This document shows, in pieces, positions 6,705 through 12,505 of a DNA stretch of 12,593 nucleotides. The position numbers and the translations under genes were made by a program. The stretch lies in contig JACQHA010000122.1 in the NCBI GenBank assembly GCA_016199255.1, positions 1 to 12,593 on the forward strand, read 5' to 3'. This DNA comes from Deinococcus sp. GTDB lineage: Bacteria > Deinococcota > Deinococci > JACQHA01. Numbering within the stretch: the first letter of the stretch is position 1; every line of letters begins with the position of its first letter. The notes below the pieces were generated by a model. It made no database searches, had not been told where the DNA came from, and saw only the letters and a list, made by a program, of their open reading frames with translations.

Positions 6705-8232
6705 AGATGACAAGGTGGCCAAAGGTTGCTTGCTCAGAGCCCACGGCCTCCAAGGTCTCCAGATAGGTTGGGACCTGGGGGCGCAGCAAGGGATCCTGGG
6801 TATCTACTACCACCACCTCCACCTGGTACTGCGCCAGGAAGCGCTGCAGCTGCTCTCCAGTCAGGTTCACCGGCAAAAGGACCGCCGGTCGGTGGCTGAG
6901 ATACGCTGGCATCCAGGGGTTAACCGCCGCCACTACTGCACCCGCTGGGGTGTTCTGGCCAAGCCACCGCCCCAGGTTCTCAGGAGGGCCCACCAGGGCC
7001 GGGGCCACCATTCGCCCCTGGCGCAGGTACACCAAGATGGCGCTTACGTTGACCCGCACCACATCGGCGCTAAAGAGACCTAAGAGCAGGAACAGAGCTA
7101 TGCCATAGGCCCAGCGCGACCGGTGCGGGTGGCGGCGCCGCAGCCCTCTCACCCAGGTGAGCAGCCCGGCGGCCAAAGGCGGCAGCAGGACCACTACCGG
7201 CACCAGCATGAACCGGAAGGCGTCGGTAGTGGACCACACCAGGCTGTGTAGTACCAGGGTGCCGGCGGCGATGATGAGCGCGTTCCGGGTCGCCCAGAGC
7301 CGGCTCCCTTTGGCCACCAGCCTGGGCAGCGCCGGCAATACCCCCGCTAGCCACCACACCAGATTCAGGATGTAGGTACCCAGGTTCCATAGAACTCCCC
7401 CGGCCACCACCAGGGGATGGGCGGCAATAAAGCCCCAGGGCGTCGGGTACTGGCGCGAAAACCCCCACCACATGCCCTCGGTGAAGCGGGCCACCACAAA
7501 GTGATACTGCTGGCTGGATGCCAAAGGGCCCCGTCCCTGGAGCAGGTTCACTACCGCCAGCGGCGCTAATGCCAAGGCAAAGCTGGCCAGAGCCAGAGCC
7601 ATCTCACTCCAACGCCTGGTGTCCAGCCACAACAGGACCAGCAGGCACACCAGCACCGCCATGCTGGCCTGGCGCGTCAGATAGGCCAGGGCGCACAGGA
7701 TGCCTATAGCCGGCACCACCCAGGGCCGCCGCAGGTAACCCTGGTAAAGCCACAGGGCAAGCAGGACCCACACCAGCGACAGCTGCTCGCTCCAGGGCAA
7801 GAGCGAGGTGCCAAACATGGGCGGCGTCACTACTAGAGCCGCCGCCGCCAGCCTGGCAGCGCGCCAGCCATAGGCCTGCCGGGCCATGAGGTAGAGGAGC
7901 AGCACGTTCAGAGCGCCCAGGGCGGCACTGGCCAGCTGCACCACTGCCTGGGACTGCCAGAGCGCCCAGAGCAGCCCTACCAGCAGGGGATAGAGGGGGG
8001 GACGATCGGCCAGCGCCGAATGCACCACTGGCAGGCTATTGAAGTAGTGAAACTTGATAGAGAGCACCAGGCCGTCGCCTCGGGCTAGATGCTGGCCGAT
8101 GTTCAGGTACTCCACTGCGTCTGGGGACAGATTGGCTACGAGGGTGGCAGGCAGGACCCGCACCAATAGCGCCAGCGCGCCGAATAACAGCGCCTCCTGC
8201 ACTATGGGAGAGCCCCTCACGTGCCCTATCAT
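6688..8232 (-). CDS. GT-C-fold membrane glycosyltransferase (GT39/PMT-like)
   Basis: A roughly 514-residue polytopic membrane protein resembling the dolichyl/polyprenyl-phosphate sugar:protein mannosyltransferase group. These enzymes transfer a sugar from a lipid carrier on the outer membrane face. The first extracytoplasmic loop carries SPDAVEYL (36-43) with the acidic D38 and E41, then DRPPLYPLLVG (76-86), both typical of this fold. About ten to twelve hydrophobic segments follow, then a soluble C-terminal part from about 420 (GRWLGQNTP, VVVVDTQDP). The ATG at 8232 has AGGAC eight bases upstream. A GTG at 8268 would add 12 residues but lies close to a TATAAC -10-like box (minus 8282-8277). 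The acceptor (protein, polysaccharide or lipid) cannot be told. The only secreted protein nearby is the repeat protein transcribed divergently. Confidence 0.82.
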   Translation of the reverse strand: MIGHVRGSPIVQEALLFGALALLVRVLPATLVANLSPDAVEYLNIGQHLARGDGLVLSIKFHYFNSLPVVHSALADRPPLYPLLVGLLWALWQSQAVVQLASAALGALNVLLLYLMARQAYGWRAARLAAAALVVTPPMFGTSLLPWSEQLSLVWVLLALWLYQGYLRRPWVVPAIGILCALAYLTRQASMAVLVCLLVLLWLDTRRWSEMALALASFALALAPLAVVNLLQGRGPLASSQQYHFVVARFTEGMWWGFSRQYPTPWGFIAAHPLVVAGGVLWNLGTYILNLVWWLAGVLPALPRLVAKGSRLWATRNALIIAAGTLVLHSLVWSTTDAFRFMLVPVVVLLPPLAAGLLTWVRGLRRRHPHRSRWAYGIALFLLLGLFSADVVRVNVSAILVYLRQGRMVAPALVGPPENLGRWLGQNTPAGAVVAAVNPWMPAYLSHRPAVLLPVNLTGEQLQRFLAQYQVEVVVVDTQDPLLRPQVPTYLETLEAVGSEQATFGHLVIFSIYP

Positions 8233-8348
8233 AAGAGGTTGTCCTGGCAGGTTGCGGTCTTGCCCCACCAGGACACGTTATAAGAGGAGCCAGCAAGCCT
8301 AGGGTAGGGGAACGGAGCTGACAAGCTACTGACACCCCTGAAGGGGGG

Positions 8349-8460
8349 GATCAAGGACGGTCTGCAAAGCGTGACCATTAGAGTGAAACTCCTCGCAGGT
8401 GGCCTGATTCCAGGTAGGGGCACCCCCCCGTGGGTGCCCGGGTTGGGGCCGTCCTTGATC
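8349..8460. repeat. 12-bp inverted repeat with 88-bp spacing
   Basis: GATCAAGGACGG at 8349-8360 is matched exactly by its reverse complement CCGTCCTTGATC at 8449-8460. The flanking bases differ, so the repeat is 12 bp. The right copy lies inside the palindromic element at 8413-8488. This may be the trace of an insertion or an alternative long-range hairpin. No transposase ORF is present. Confidence 0.6.
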
Positions 8461-8488
8461 AGGGCGGCCCCGGGGGGCCGCCCCTACC
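8413..8488. repeat. REP/MITE-like palindromic element
   Basis: A 76-bp element is bounded by 9-bp terminal inverted repeats, GGTAGGGGC (8413-8421) and GCCCCTACC (8480-8488). It contains two strong hairpins. The left one, GGGCACCC (8418-8425) with GGGTGCCC (8432-8439), is an 8-bp stem. The right one, GGGCGGCCCC (8462-8471) with GGGGCCGCCC (8474-8483), is a 10-bp stem. Non-coding position, tandem hairpins and matched ends are what REP-type or miniature transposable repeats look like. Copy number in the genome is not visible from one window. Confidence 0.6.
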
Positions 8489-8724
8489 CCGGCGATGAGG
8501 GAGGAGCCTCCTCAGACAGCCCCCGACCTAGCCCTTAACCTGCTCCACCAGGGGCTCTACCTACCGTCCACTCTCTGGGAGTGTTATGAGACTGAGGCTG
8601 GTAAGATGCACCGACAGCTTAGCCCACGCTCTCCCTGCGCTGCTCGCGCCAGCGGATCGTCAACCAGGTGTCAGCCAAGCGTCAGGTACGCATTTTTAGA
8701 ATCCTGCTTACAAAGCCTCGGGTC

Positions 8725-8746
8725 GGCCCGGCGCTTGCGCCGGGCC
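8725..8746. terminator. Strong GC palindrome, possible terminator or structural element
   Basis: GGCCCGGCGC (8725-8734), TT, GCGCCGGGCC (8737-8746) forms a perfect 10-bp stem 42 bases before the promoter of the secreted protein gene. No T tract follows. It may insulate that promoter from upstream transcription. Confidence 0.4.
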
Positions 8747-8788
8747 CAAGGGAAGCGGCCCGGAACAGCACCCTGCTGGAGGCATCAA

Positions 8789-8816
8789 TTGACAGTCAGG
8801 ATGCATATGTTACAAT
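8789..8816 (+). promoter_or_regulatory. Near-consensus sigma70 promoter of the secreted repeat protein
   Basis: TTGACA (8789-8794) matches the -35 consensus exactly. A 16-base spacer leads to TACAAT (8811-8816), preceded by TGT, giving an extended -10 (TGnTACAAT). Transcription would start near 8823, leaving a 5' leader of about 120-135 bases before the secreted protein. This is the best promoter in the window and implies strong expression. Confidence 0.8.
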
Positions 8817-8820
8817 ACCT

Positions 8821-8878
8821 GACGTTGGGAAAAGGTCAACGTCCCACAGCTAAGGAGGTGGTGATCAGCGGAGGAGGT
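8821..8878 (+). promoter_or_regulatory. 5' leader with a hairpin and two Shine-Dalgarno-like sequences lacking a well-placed start
   Basis: At about the transcription start, GACGTTG (8821-8827) and CAACGTC (8837-8843) form a 7-bp stem with a purine-rich loop. Then comes TAAGGAGGTG (8851-8860), almost the full anti-16S complement, and GGAGGAGGT (8870-8878). No ATG, GTG or TTG lies 5-9 bases after either. The GTG at 8861 is only two bases from GGAGG and opens a 35-codon frame of poor composition that runs past the secreted protein's start. This may be a 30S-binding mRNA stabiliser, a standby site or a leader ORF. Confidence 0.45.
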
Positions 8879-8945
8879 CACGAGACACCGTTGCTCAGAA
8901 GGGCGTGGACTGGTGGTCCTCGCCTAGTTCAGAATCTAGAAAACC

Positions 8946-10220
8946 ATGGGGGTATCAATGTTCAGTAACTCTCTAAGCAAGCGCGCAGTTCTACTGCCAG
9001 CCGCCCTACTTGCCGTTCTGGCGTTCGCTGCCGCCCATGCCCAGACGGCAACTTTCACAGGGGACAACCTACTCACCGGCCCATCGTTCGGCTTTTTCAT
9101 TGACGATCTCGCCCTGGACCAAGGCGGGACGGTGGACCTGGACCTTTCAGGCGTGAACTCGGCTGGCGGCGCCGACTTTGAAGTTCGCGTCAGGAGCGTC
9201 CCGCTGGGTTCCATGGCCACGTTGAATCGCTTCGATATCTCTCTGATCAACAATGGCGCTGTGTCGTTGGTTATTGACGACGTCAGAATTGGCGCCGACC
9301 TAGGTGACGGGCTGTCTCTGGAGATCCGCAACGATGGGGCTATTGACCTGATCGCCGGCAACACTGGCAACCTTGACATCACTCTCGCCGGGCTGTGGGG
9401 TGGCTTGCTGGACCTGACCCTGGACAACATCCTCTCCGGCGTCTCGCTTGATGCTACGCTGAACCTGGGCCTTGGCATTGGCCTCACAGTCACCGTGGAC
9501 AACGTCATCCCCGGTTTCTTCCCCGGCCCTCCCCCGGCGCCGGATTTAGCGGTTGCCGTTACCTTGGCCGACTTCCTGTGGGGCGCCGACGTGAACGTCT
9601 CTGCCTACAACCTGCTCACTGGGCCTGATCTGGACGTGGCAATTGGCCAGCGCAGTGGCGCTGCCCGGCTGTTCGACCAGACATCCTCTGACGGCCTCGA
9701 GCTCTTGGGTGGCCGGGCGGTCATCCAGGCCCTGACACTACTCAGCGGTCCGACGGTCAACATCTTCCTGGTCGACCACGACTTTGGCTTTATCCACTTT
9801 GACGCCGCGCTCACCGACCTGGCTGGCGCGCCTGATATTGGCGTGGCCCTGAGCCAGTTGAACCTGCTGGGCGGCGAGCTGGCGGTCGAGGTCCTCAACA
9901 TCCTCACTGGCCTAGAGCTCAACGTCCTGTTCCGCAACCTGGACCTGGGCATTGGCGTGCTGAGCATCGTCGCTGACGACGTCACCGGCACCATGGGTGG
10001 CCCGAACGTGGACGTGTTCCTGGACAACCTGTTCCCGGGCATCTTCGGTGGCAGCAGCCACATTGACCTGGCTCTTACTGACATCACCACCATGCTAGAC
10101 GCCAGCGTCACCCTGGACGCGATCCCGGTGAGTGATACTGGGACTGCCGCCCTGACCGTCTCTGGCCTAGCCAGTGGCGCCGTTGACCTGGCGCTCAGTG
10201 TGACCTTCCCACTGGAGTAA
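8946..10220 (+). CDS. Secreted acidic beta-rich repeat protein of unknown family
   Basis: I do not recognise this 424-residue protein. It has a Sec signal peptide (basic SKR, hydrophobic core, predicted cut after AHA, near residue 32). The mature part is made of degenerate short units of modal length about 13, roughly N-[LI]-L-x-G-x-x-[LV]-[DN]-[LV]-x-[LV]. Examples are DNLLTGPSF, DNILSGVSLD, YNLLTGPDLDV, TLLSGPTVNI, LNILTGLELNV and DNLFPGIFGG. By eye the mature chain has no Lys and no Cys, many Asp, few aromatics, and a short Pro-rich break (PGFFPGPPPAPD). Alternating hydrophobic/polar residues suggest stacked beta-strands, as in a beta-solenoid. No C-terminal anchor, sorting signal or transmembrane segment is seen. 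ATG 8958 (GGGGG five bases upstream) is a credible alternative start. The strong promoter and export signal point to an abundant surface or matrix protein. Confidence 0.8.
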   Translation: MGVSMFSNSLSKRAVLLPAALLAVLAFAAAHAQTATFTGDNLLTGPSFGFFIDDLALDQGGTVDLDLSGVNSAGGADFEVRVRSVPLGSMATLNRFDISLINNGAVSLVIDDVRIGADLGDGLSLEIRNDGAIDLIAGNTGNLDITLAGLWGGLLDLTLDNILSGVSLDATLNLGLGIGLTVTVDNVIPGFFPGPPPAPDLAVAVTLADFLWGADVNVSAYNLLTGPDLDVAIGQRSGAARLFDQTSSDGLELLGGRAVIQALTLLSGPTVNIFLVDHDFGFIHFDAALTDLAGAPDIGVALSQLNLLGGELAVEVLNILTGLELNVLFRNLDLGIGVLSIVADDVTGTMGGPNVDVFLDNLFPGIFGGSSHIDLALTDITTMLDASVTLDAIPVSDTGTAALTVSGLASGAVDLALSVTFPLE

Positions 10221-10248
10221 GCTCACCCCCTAGCTGACGGGACGTATA

Positions 10249-10276
10249 CTCCGGGCTGGCCTAGGCCAGCCCGGAG
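10249..10276. terminator. Perfect 28-nt palindrome between convergent genes, probable bidirectional terminator
   Basis: CTCCGGGCTGGCC (10249-10261), TA, GGCCAGCCCGGAG (10264-10276) is fully self-complementary. It sits between the secreted-protein stop and the convergent MFS stop. It forms a 12-13-bp stem and, like the 2026-2049 palindrome, has no T tract on either side. Confidence 0.65.
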
Positions 10277-10291
10277 CGCTTGAGCCGGCGG

Positions 10292-11494
10292 TCACCGGAT
10301 GCGCCTCTCCGTTAACCGCAGGGCAAACCACAGGCTAATAAAAGGCAAGAACAGCGTTACTGCCAGGGCTTGCTGGGGGCCAATTGCGTCGGCCAGTCGG
10401 CCTACCAGCACTAGTAATACCCCGGCAATGCCCCAGCCAAAGCCCATGGTGAGGCTGCTGGCAGTGGCCACCTGGTCCGGCACCATTTCCTGGGCCATGA
10501 GGATGGTGACCGGCAGGCTGGAGTTGACCACGGCGCCCGCCAGGGCAATGGCCGGTAAGAGCCAGAAGCCCTGGGCGTGGAGGGCTAGATACAATACCCC
10601 AGGCGCCAGCAGCAGGGAGAGGATCACTATGGTCTTCTTCCCCAGCCGTCCCGCTAGATAGCTCCCGGCAATGCCCCCCAGCGCCCCAGCGACACCATAC
10701 ACCGCCACTGCCCGGCCGCCGGCGGTGAGGGGCAGGTTACGCTGCGCCAGGATCACCGGCAGGAAGGTGCTGAAGGAAGTAAAGGTGAGGGCGCGCAGCA
10801 CCACAATAGCTACTGGATTAGCCAGGCGTCGCAGGGGAACCGCCAGCTCTCTGCCACCTCTCTTCTGCCCCCCGCCCCCGGCGGGCAGGTGGCGCCACAA
10901 GATGGCCAGTAATACCAGACCGGGGATCATGGCGATCCAGGTGAGGCTCAAATCAGTGGCGGCCACCAGCGCCGTCACTGCCAGCGGCCCCATCGCATAG
11001 CCAAAGGTCCCCCCTGCAGAGAACACCGACAGCCACACTGCCCGGGAACGCCCCTGGGCCGAGGTGCTGGCCAGCGAAGCGGCGCAGGGGTGGAAGGCCG
11101 CCACCCCCAGCCCGCCCAGGGCCAGCAGCGGCAAGAGAATCCAGAAGCTAGGAGCCAGGCCAATCAGGCTCAAGAACACGGCGGTCAGCGCCGGGCCGGC
11201 AATCAAGAACACCCGCCGGTCCAATCGGTCGGCCAGGACGCCAAACACCGGCTGCACGAAGGAAGTGGACAGCGACAGCACCGAGGCCAGGGTGGAGGCT
11301 AGGGTGAGGGACAGGTCATAGCGCTGGATCAACGCTGGCAAGAGCGGCGCCAAGAAGCCGGAGTAGGAATCCACGATCGCATGGGCCACGGCCAGTAGCG
11401 CTGCCAGGGGGATACCACTAGTCGCCACCTGGGGCAGCGCGAAAGCGGGAGCAGCGCTCTGGGCACCTACTGGTTGGTACTTGGGCTCGGCCAC
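10292..11494 (-). CDS. MFS transporter, fosmidomycin-resistance (Fsr)-like
   Basis: A 400-residue major-facilitator protein with about 12 membrane segments. The first helix region AHAIVDSYSGFLAPLLPALI and the motif-A loop GVLADRLDRR (85-94), preceded by SLSTSFVQPVFG, resemble the Fsr/YnfM-like drug-efflux branch. A cytoplasmic basic loop near the middle (GGGGQKRGGRE) separates the two six-helix halves. The second half has its own motif-A-like GSYLAGRLGKK. The GTG at 11494 is chosen because GGAGG lies four bases upstream on the minus strand. A GTG at 11554 would add 20 residues without membrane character. The gene is divergent from the glutaredoxin gene. The true substrate is unknown. Confidence 0.85.
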   Translation of the reverse strand: MAEPKYQPVGAQSAAPAFALPQVATSGIPLAALLAVAHAIVDSYSGFLAPLLPALIQRYDLSLTLASTLASVLSLSTSFVQPVFGVLADRLDRRVFLIAGPALTAVFLSLIGLAPSFWILLPLLALGGLGVAAFHPCAASLASTSAQGRSRAVWLSVFSAGGTFGYAMGPLAVTALVAATDLSLTWIAMIPGLVLLAILWRHLPAGGGGQKRGGRELAVPLRRLANPVAIVVLRALTFTSFSTFLPVILAQRNLPLTAGGRAVAVYGVAGALGGIAGSYLAGRLGKKTIVILSLLLAPGVLYLALHAQGFWLLPAIALAGAVVNSSLPVTILMAQEMVPDQVATASSLTMGFGWGIAGVLLVLVGRLADAIGPQQALAVTLFLPFISLWFALRLTERRIR

Positions 11495-11579
11495 GCCACC
11501 TCCAAGCGGGACATAGTGTAGCACGGCTGGTTCATCTCTGGTCCCAGGCCTCACCCGTATAAGAGGTGAGGAGAAGTGT

Positions 11580-11840
11580 ATGGCGAAACTGACTATCTAC
11601 ACCACCACCTGGTGCCCAGACTGCACGGCCACCAAGCAGGTGCTGGACAAAAAAGGCATTGCCTACGAGGAGATCGATTTAGAGCAGCATCCCGAGACCG
11701 CGAAGCTGGTGGAAAAGCTCAATAACGGCAAGCGCAAGGTGCCTACTTTGGTGTTTGACGACGGCCGCTACGCCGGTAACATCAGCCCCTTTAACCGGCG
11801 CAAGCTGGAGGAGATTCTCCACTCAGGTGGCATCAGCTAA
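11580..11840 (+). CDS. Glutaredoxin-like / mycoredoxin-type thiol-disulfide oxidoreductase
   Basis: An 86-residue thioredoxin-fold protein. The dithiol active site is C12-P-D-C15 in TTTWCPDCTATK, with the cis-proline at P55 (KVPTLVF) and a C-terminal helix. It reduces disulfides or mixed thiol adducts in the cytoplasm. CPDC with a short length is more like the stand-alone NrdH/mycoredoxin-type proteins of Actinobacteria, Chloroflexota and relatives than classical CPYC glutaredoxin. The ATG has GAGGAG six bases upstream. A TATAAG -10-like box (11558-11563) is too close to be certain. Confidence 0.9.
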   Translation: MAKLTIYTTTWCPDCTATKQVLDKKGIAYEEIDLEQHPETAKLVEKLNNGKRKVPTLVFDDGRYAGNISPFNRRKLEEILHSGGIS

Positions 11841-11862
11841 GCTCTGAGGCGACCAGGTCTCT

Positions 11863-11883
11863 GGCGCGGCCTCGGGCCGCGCC
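11863..11883 (+). terminator. GC-rich hairpin after the glutaredoxin gene
   Basis: GGCGCGGCC (11863-11871) and GGCCGCGCC (11875-11883) form a perfect 9-bp stem with a TCG loop, 22 bases after the glutaredoxin stop. The following GTACTATTT offers only three Ts, so it is a probable but not classical terminator. It separates the glutaredoxin gene from the LysW-like/lysW/lysX run. Confidence 0.55.
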
Positions 11884-11904
11884 GTACTATTTGGGGAGGT
11901 GTCG

Positions 11905-11929
11905 GCCCACCTGGGGTGAACGGGTGGGC
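11905..11929 (+). promoter_or_regulatory. Hairpin in the leader of the LysW-like/lysW/lysX genes
   Basis: GCCCACC (11905-11911) and GGTGGGC (11923-11929) form a 7-bp stem with an 11-base loop, about 80 bases before the first start. A TACTAT -10-like hexamer lies at 11884-11889 with no matching -35. It may be a leader structure controlling the amino-acid genes, but nothing matches a riboswitch I know. Confidence 0.25.
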
Positions 11930-12007
11930 GCCAACAGGCGTTATGGATACCAGGAGCGTGCCTTGGGGCGCGTCACATCCCTCGGCTGAGGGGAAACCGG
12001 AGGTGTT

Positions 12008-12280
12008 ATGGCCGCCTGCCCAAGTTGTCGGGAGCGCTTGGAACTCGATGAGTCTCTGGAGGGGGATGTCCTGGACTGCCCCTCCTGTGGCCTAGCCCTG
12101 CAAGTGGTAAGCGTCAGCCCACCGCAAGTGGTAGCTTACGAAGAAGAGGAAGAGGAGTGGGAGGACGAGCTAGAGGACGAAGATGAAGAGGAGTGGGAGG
12201 AGGAGGAAGAACTAGAGGAGGAATGGGAGGACGAAGAAGAGTGGGAAACTGATGAGTGGGAGGAGGAGGCGGACCAGTAG
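12008..12280 (+). CDS. LysW-like zinc ribbon with hyperacidic Glu/Trp tail
   Basis: A 90-residue protein in two parts. Residues 1-40 are a zinc ribbon, C4-P-S-C7 and C24-P-S-C27-G, continuing LALQVVSVSPPQ. This aligns with the LysW encoded just downstream ([21 protein letters not shown]). Residues 45-90 are an extreme acidic tail: 36 of 46 positions are Glu or Asp, with five Trp at 51, 63, 73, 79 and 84, mostly preceded by Glu and followed by Glu. The protein ends in ADQ. The C-terminal Glu that LysW uses as its amino-acid attachment point is therefore absent. A good ribosome site (GGAGG, 11999-12003) precedes the ATG, and the stop is 26 bases from lysW. It is probably co-expressed. A scaffold, decoy or regulatory partner for the basic pathway enzymes is possible; function is unknown. 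Confidence 0.85.
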   Translation: MAACPSCRERLELDESLEGDVLDCPSCGLALQVVSVSPPQVVAYEEEEEEWEDELEDEDEEEWEEEEELEEEWEDEEEWETDEWEEEADQ

Positions 12281-12306
12281 CCTGGCCCGGAAAGAGGTGA
12301 GCCACT

Positions 12307-12471
12307 GTGGCGGAATGCCCAGAGTGCGCGGCTGAGATCAAGCTAAAAATGGGGACTGAGTCGGGGGAGATCCTGGTGTGTCCCGACTGCGGTGTGGAGC
12401 TCGAGGTGCTTAGCACTCATCCCCCAGAGCTGGCGGTAGCCCCTGAGGAACAGGAAGACTGGGGCGAGTGA
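12307..12471 (+). CDS. lysW: LysW amino-group carrier protein
   Basis: A 54-residue GTG-initiated protein. The zinc-ribbon cysteines are C4, C7, C25 and C28 (CPEC...CPDCG), and the chain ends in the hallmark EDWGE. The gamma-carboxyl of that final Glu is ligated by LysX to the amino group of alpha-aminoadipate (lysine) or glutamate (arginine), masking it during synthesis. AGAGGTGA lies six bases upstream of the GTG. It sits between the hyperacidic LysW-like gene and lysX, the usual lysW-lysX order. Confidence 0.95.
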   Translation: MAECPECAAEIKLKMGTESGEILVCPDCGVELEVLSTHPPELAVAPEEQEDWGE

Positions 12472-12473
12472 GC

Positions 12474-12492
12474 AGGCGGCACTGGCCTTTTT
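12474..12492 (+). terminator. Weak hairpin and T run between lysW and lysX
   Basis: A four-pair stem, AGGC (12474-12477) with GCCT (12485-12488), is followed by TTTT. It is too weak for a confident terminator. It could partly attenuate lysX so that the carrier protein is made in excess over its ligase. Confidence 0.2.
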
Positions 12493-12505
12493 GTGAGGGA
12501 AAGAA

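Larger units (their letters stand above)
8233..8945. other. Gene-free 0.7-kb intergenic region
   Basis: No convincing gene lies here between two divergent genes. An open frame at 8495-8968 has irregular composition and runs through the promoter below. Contents left to right are: an 8-bp inverted repeat TGTCCTGG/CCAGGACA (8240-8247 and 8268-8275) over the glycosyltransferase start; a 12-bp inverted repeat; a palindromic repeat element; a GC palindrome; and the promoter and leader of the secreted repeat protein. Details are given in separate entries. I see nothing convincing in 8489-8724. Confidence 0.7.

Noticed and set aside
8349..8488. Possible CRISPR array or IS element
   Set aside because: There are no regularly spaced direct repeats and no transposase or cas-like gene. 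The structure is palindromic.
8495..8968. 157-codon plus-strand open frame upstream of the secreted protein
   Set aside because: Composition is irregular (many Arg, Cys, Ser), it runs through the strong promoter and the leader, and it overlaps the start of the secreted-protein gene. Its first half (PDLALNLLHQGLY) looks slightly protein-like but is not enough for a call.
8231..11566. Repeated octamer ATAAGAGG at 8231, 8280, 11559 and also inside a gene at 6411
   Set aside because: Positions and orientation relative to genes are inconsistent, and one copy is inside coding sequence. It probably reflects chance plus -10-like TATAAG composition.
12114..12416. Minus-strand Pro-rich 100-codon frame
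   Set aside because: Its prolines and leucines are the complement of the Glu-rich tail of the LysW-like gene.
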